A stretch of DNA of 6,489 nt from Porticoccaceae bacterium. GTDB lineage: Bacteria > Pseudomonadota > Gammaproteobacteria > Pseudomonadales > Porticoccaceae. Position numbers and translations under genes: made by a program. Location of the stretch: contig NZJL01000017.1 of the NCBI GenBank assembly GCA_002692165.1, forward strand, positions 3,643-10,131, given 5' to 3'. The notes beneath the pieces are model-generated. The model was not told where the DNA came from and ran no database searches. It worked only from the letters and a program-made list of their open reading frames with translations. Below, piece by piece: positions 5,800-6,489 of this stretch. Every line of letters starts with the position of its first letter. Position 1 is the first letter of the stretch.

Positions 5800-6489
5800 T
5801 TATCCTCCTCTAGATTGACTGTTTTGCAGACGATCAAATTCTGACCAAAAAAAATTAATCTCAGGGTTCTCTCCATTACCATAGAGTTGCGCTTTTACCT
5901 CTCTCCATTCATCCAGTTCCCAATCGAGGATCGCAGTTTTATAACTTTTGCGTTCTTTCACTCTCGGCCAATAATCTCTGATGAAGGGAACTCTATCTGA
6001 AGTTAATACACTATGAAGTGCAATATCCTCAAGTCGATGAAGCAGGTCTGTAAGAAGACAGTCCGCTGCCGAATAATCGCCAACCAAATAATCCTTTCCA
6101 TGACTCAAAACACTGTCAACGAATAAAATACCCTTGGCTATTCCAGTAATAGATTTTTTGTAGATCGCATTTGGAGGCTTGCCAAGCAATCGAATCATTA
6201 AAAAGATTGGAGCACGTTGTTTGTCTGGGTGTTTAGTCAAGTAATCCCAAATCACATCAAGAATTGGGCGTTTGCAGAGCAGGCGGGCTAAAATTTGGGA
6301 ACTACCTAGCGCGACAGCAGTTCCAAAGTTATCCCCCAGGTTAATCTCCTCATCGAGGGCAAATTCTCGAATTAAAGCCCCTACTTCCGAGTTAAGGGTT
6401 TGGTCACAAGGGAAAAGCTTCGGCCCATTTTGCTGTGCATACTCATCAAGGTGCTCCAGTATTTTTACGCTATCGTGAATGGGTTGCCC
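5800..6489 (-). CDS. glutathione S-transferase (partial, N-terminus beyond the right edge)
   Basis: The frame is open from the right edge to TAA 5802-5800, giving 229 residues of a GST-fold protein. The visible part begins at the end of the thioredoxin-like domain: QPIHDSVKILEHLDEY, where D6-S7 is the usual glutathione gamma-glutamyl-binding Glu/Asp-Ser pair and is followed by helix 3. The helical C-terminal domain includes YLVGDYSAADCLLTDLL, with the conserved N-capping box (S-x-x-D) of helix 6. The active-site Ser/Cys/Tyr lies outside the window, so the class cannot be told. GTG 6255 is not the start, because the GST homology continues upstream of it without a stop. As first visible gene of the operon it probably conjugates, thiolyses or isomerises the substrate or product of the dioxygenase, as GSTs in biphenyl or lignin-ether degradation do. 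Its promoter is off the window. Confidence 0.88.
   Translation of the reverse strand, partial: GQPIHDSVKILEHLDEYAQQNGPKLFPCDQTLNSEVGALIREFALDEEINLGDNFGTAVALGSSQILARLLCKRPILDVIWDYLTKHPDKQRAPIFLMIRLLGKPPNAIYKKSITGIAKGILFVDSVLSHGKDYLVGDYSAADCLLTDLLHRLEDIALHSVLTSDRVPFIRDYWPRVKERKSYKTAILDWELDEWREVKAQLYGNGENPEINFFWSEFDRLQNSQSRGG
5804..5809 (-). promoter_or_regulatory. Shine-Dalgarno AGGAGG of the dioxygenase gene
   Basis: A perfect AGGAGG lies 6 bases before ATG 5797 and is embedded in the last codons of the GST gene. It fixes the dioxygenase start and suggests strong, coupled translation. Confidence 0.8.

Overview
The window looks like chromosomal DNA of a Gram-negative proteobacterium, most plausibly a free-living, perhaps marine, gammaproteobacterium. 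This rests on exported proteins with ordinary Sec signal peptides, strong AGGAGG-type ribosome binding sites, sigma70-like promoter spacing, moderate GC content, and a mix of glutathione-linked and aromatic-catabolism families. The lineage is inferred from gene content. No rRNA, tRNA, CRISPR array, insertion sequence or phage gene is visible.

Left part, plus strand: a possible tail of an upstream gene (to 116), then a small GFA/CENP-V-fold zinc protein (279-659). A non-coding gap carrying a run of ten G follows, then a secreted protein with two tandem copies of a two-cysteine module (934-1713).

Middle part, minus strand and convergent with the left part: a membrane-anchored M20 metallopeptidase of the PM20D1/carboxypeptidase S type (3228-1771). 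It is preceded in the same direction by a small secreted protein (3654-3292) that carries one copy of the same two-cysteine module. A good sigma70-like promoter sits upstream of the small gene, which may be co-transcribed with the peptidase.

Right part, minus strand: a tightly packed three-gene operon reading GST (enters from beyond the right edge, to 5800), two-domain extradiol-type dioxygenase (5797-4706), RutE-like nitroreductase (4703-3972). Both junctions have only 2 bases between stop and start. The dioxygenase keeps all expected iron ligands and catalytic residues, so the operon is best read as part of an uncharacterised catabolic route for a phenolic or catecholic compound. Glutathione conjugation or thiolysis, ring cleavage and flavin-dependent reduction would act on one substrate family.

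The two items most worth following are the three-copy secreted cysteine module, for which I know no function, and the GST-dioxygenase-nitroreductase operon, in which the nitroreductase has an unusual N-terminal extension of about 48 residues.
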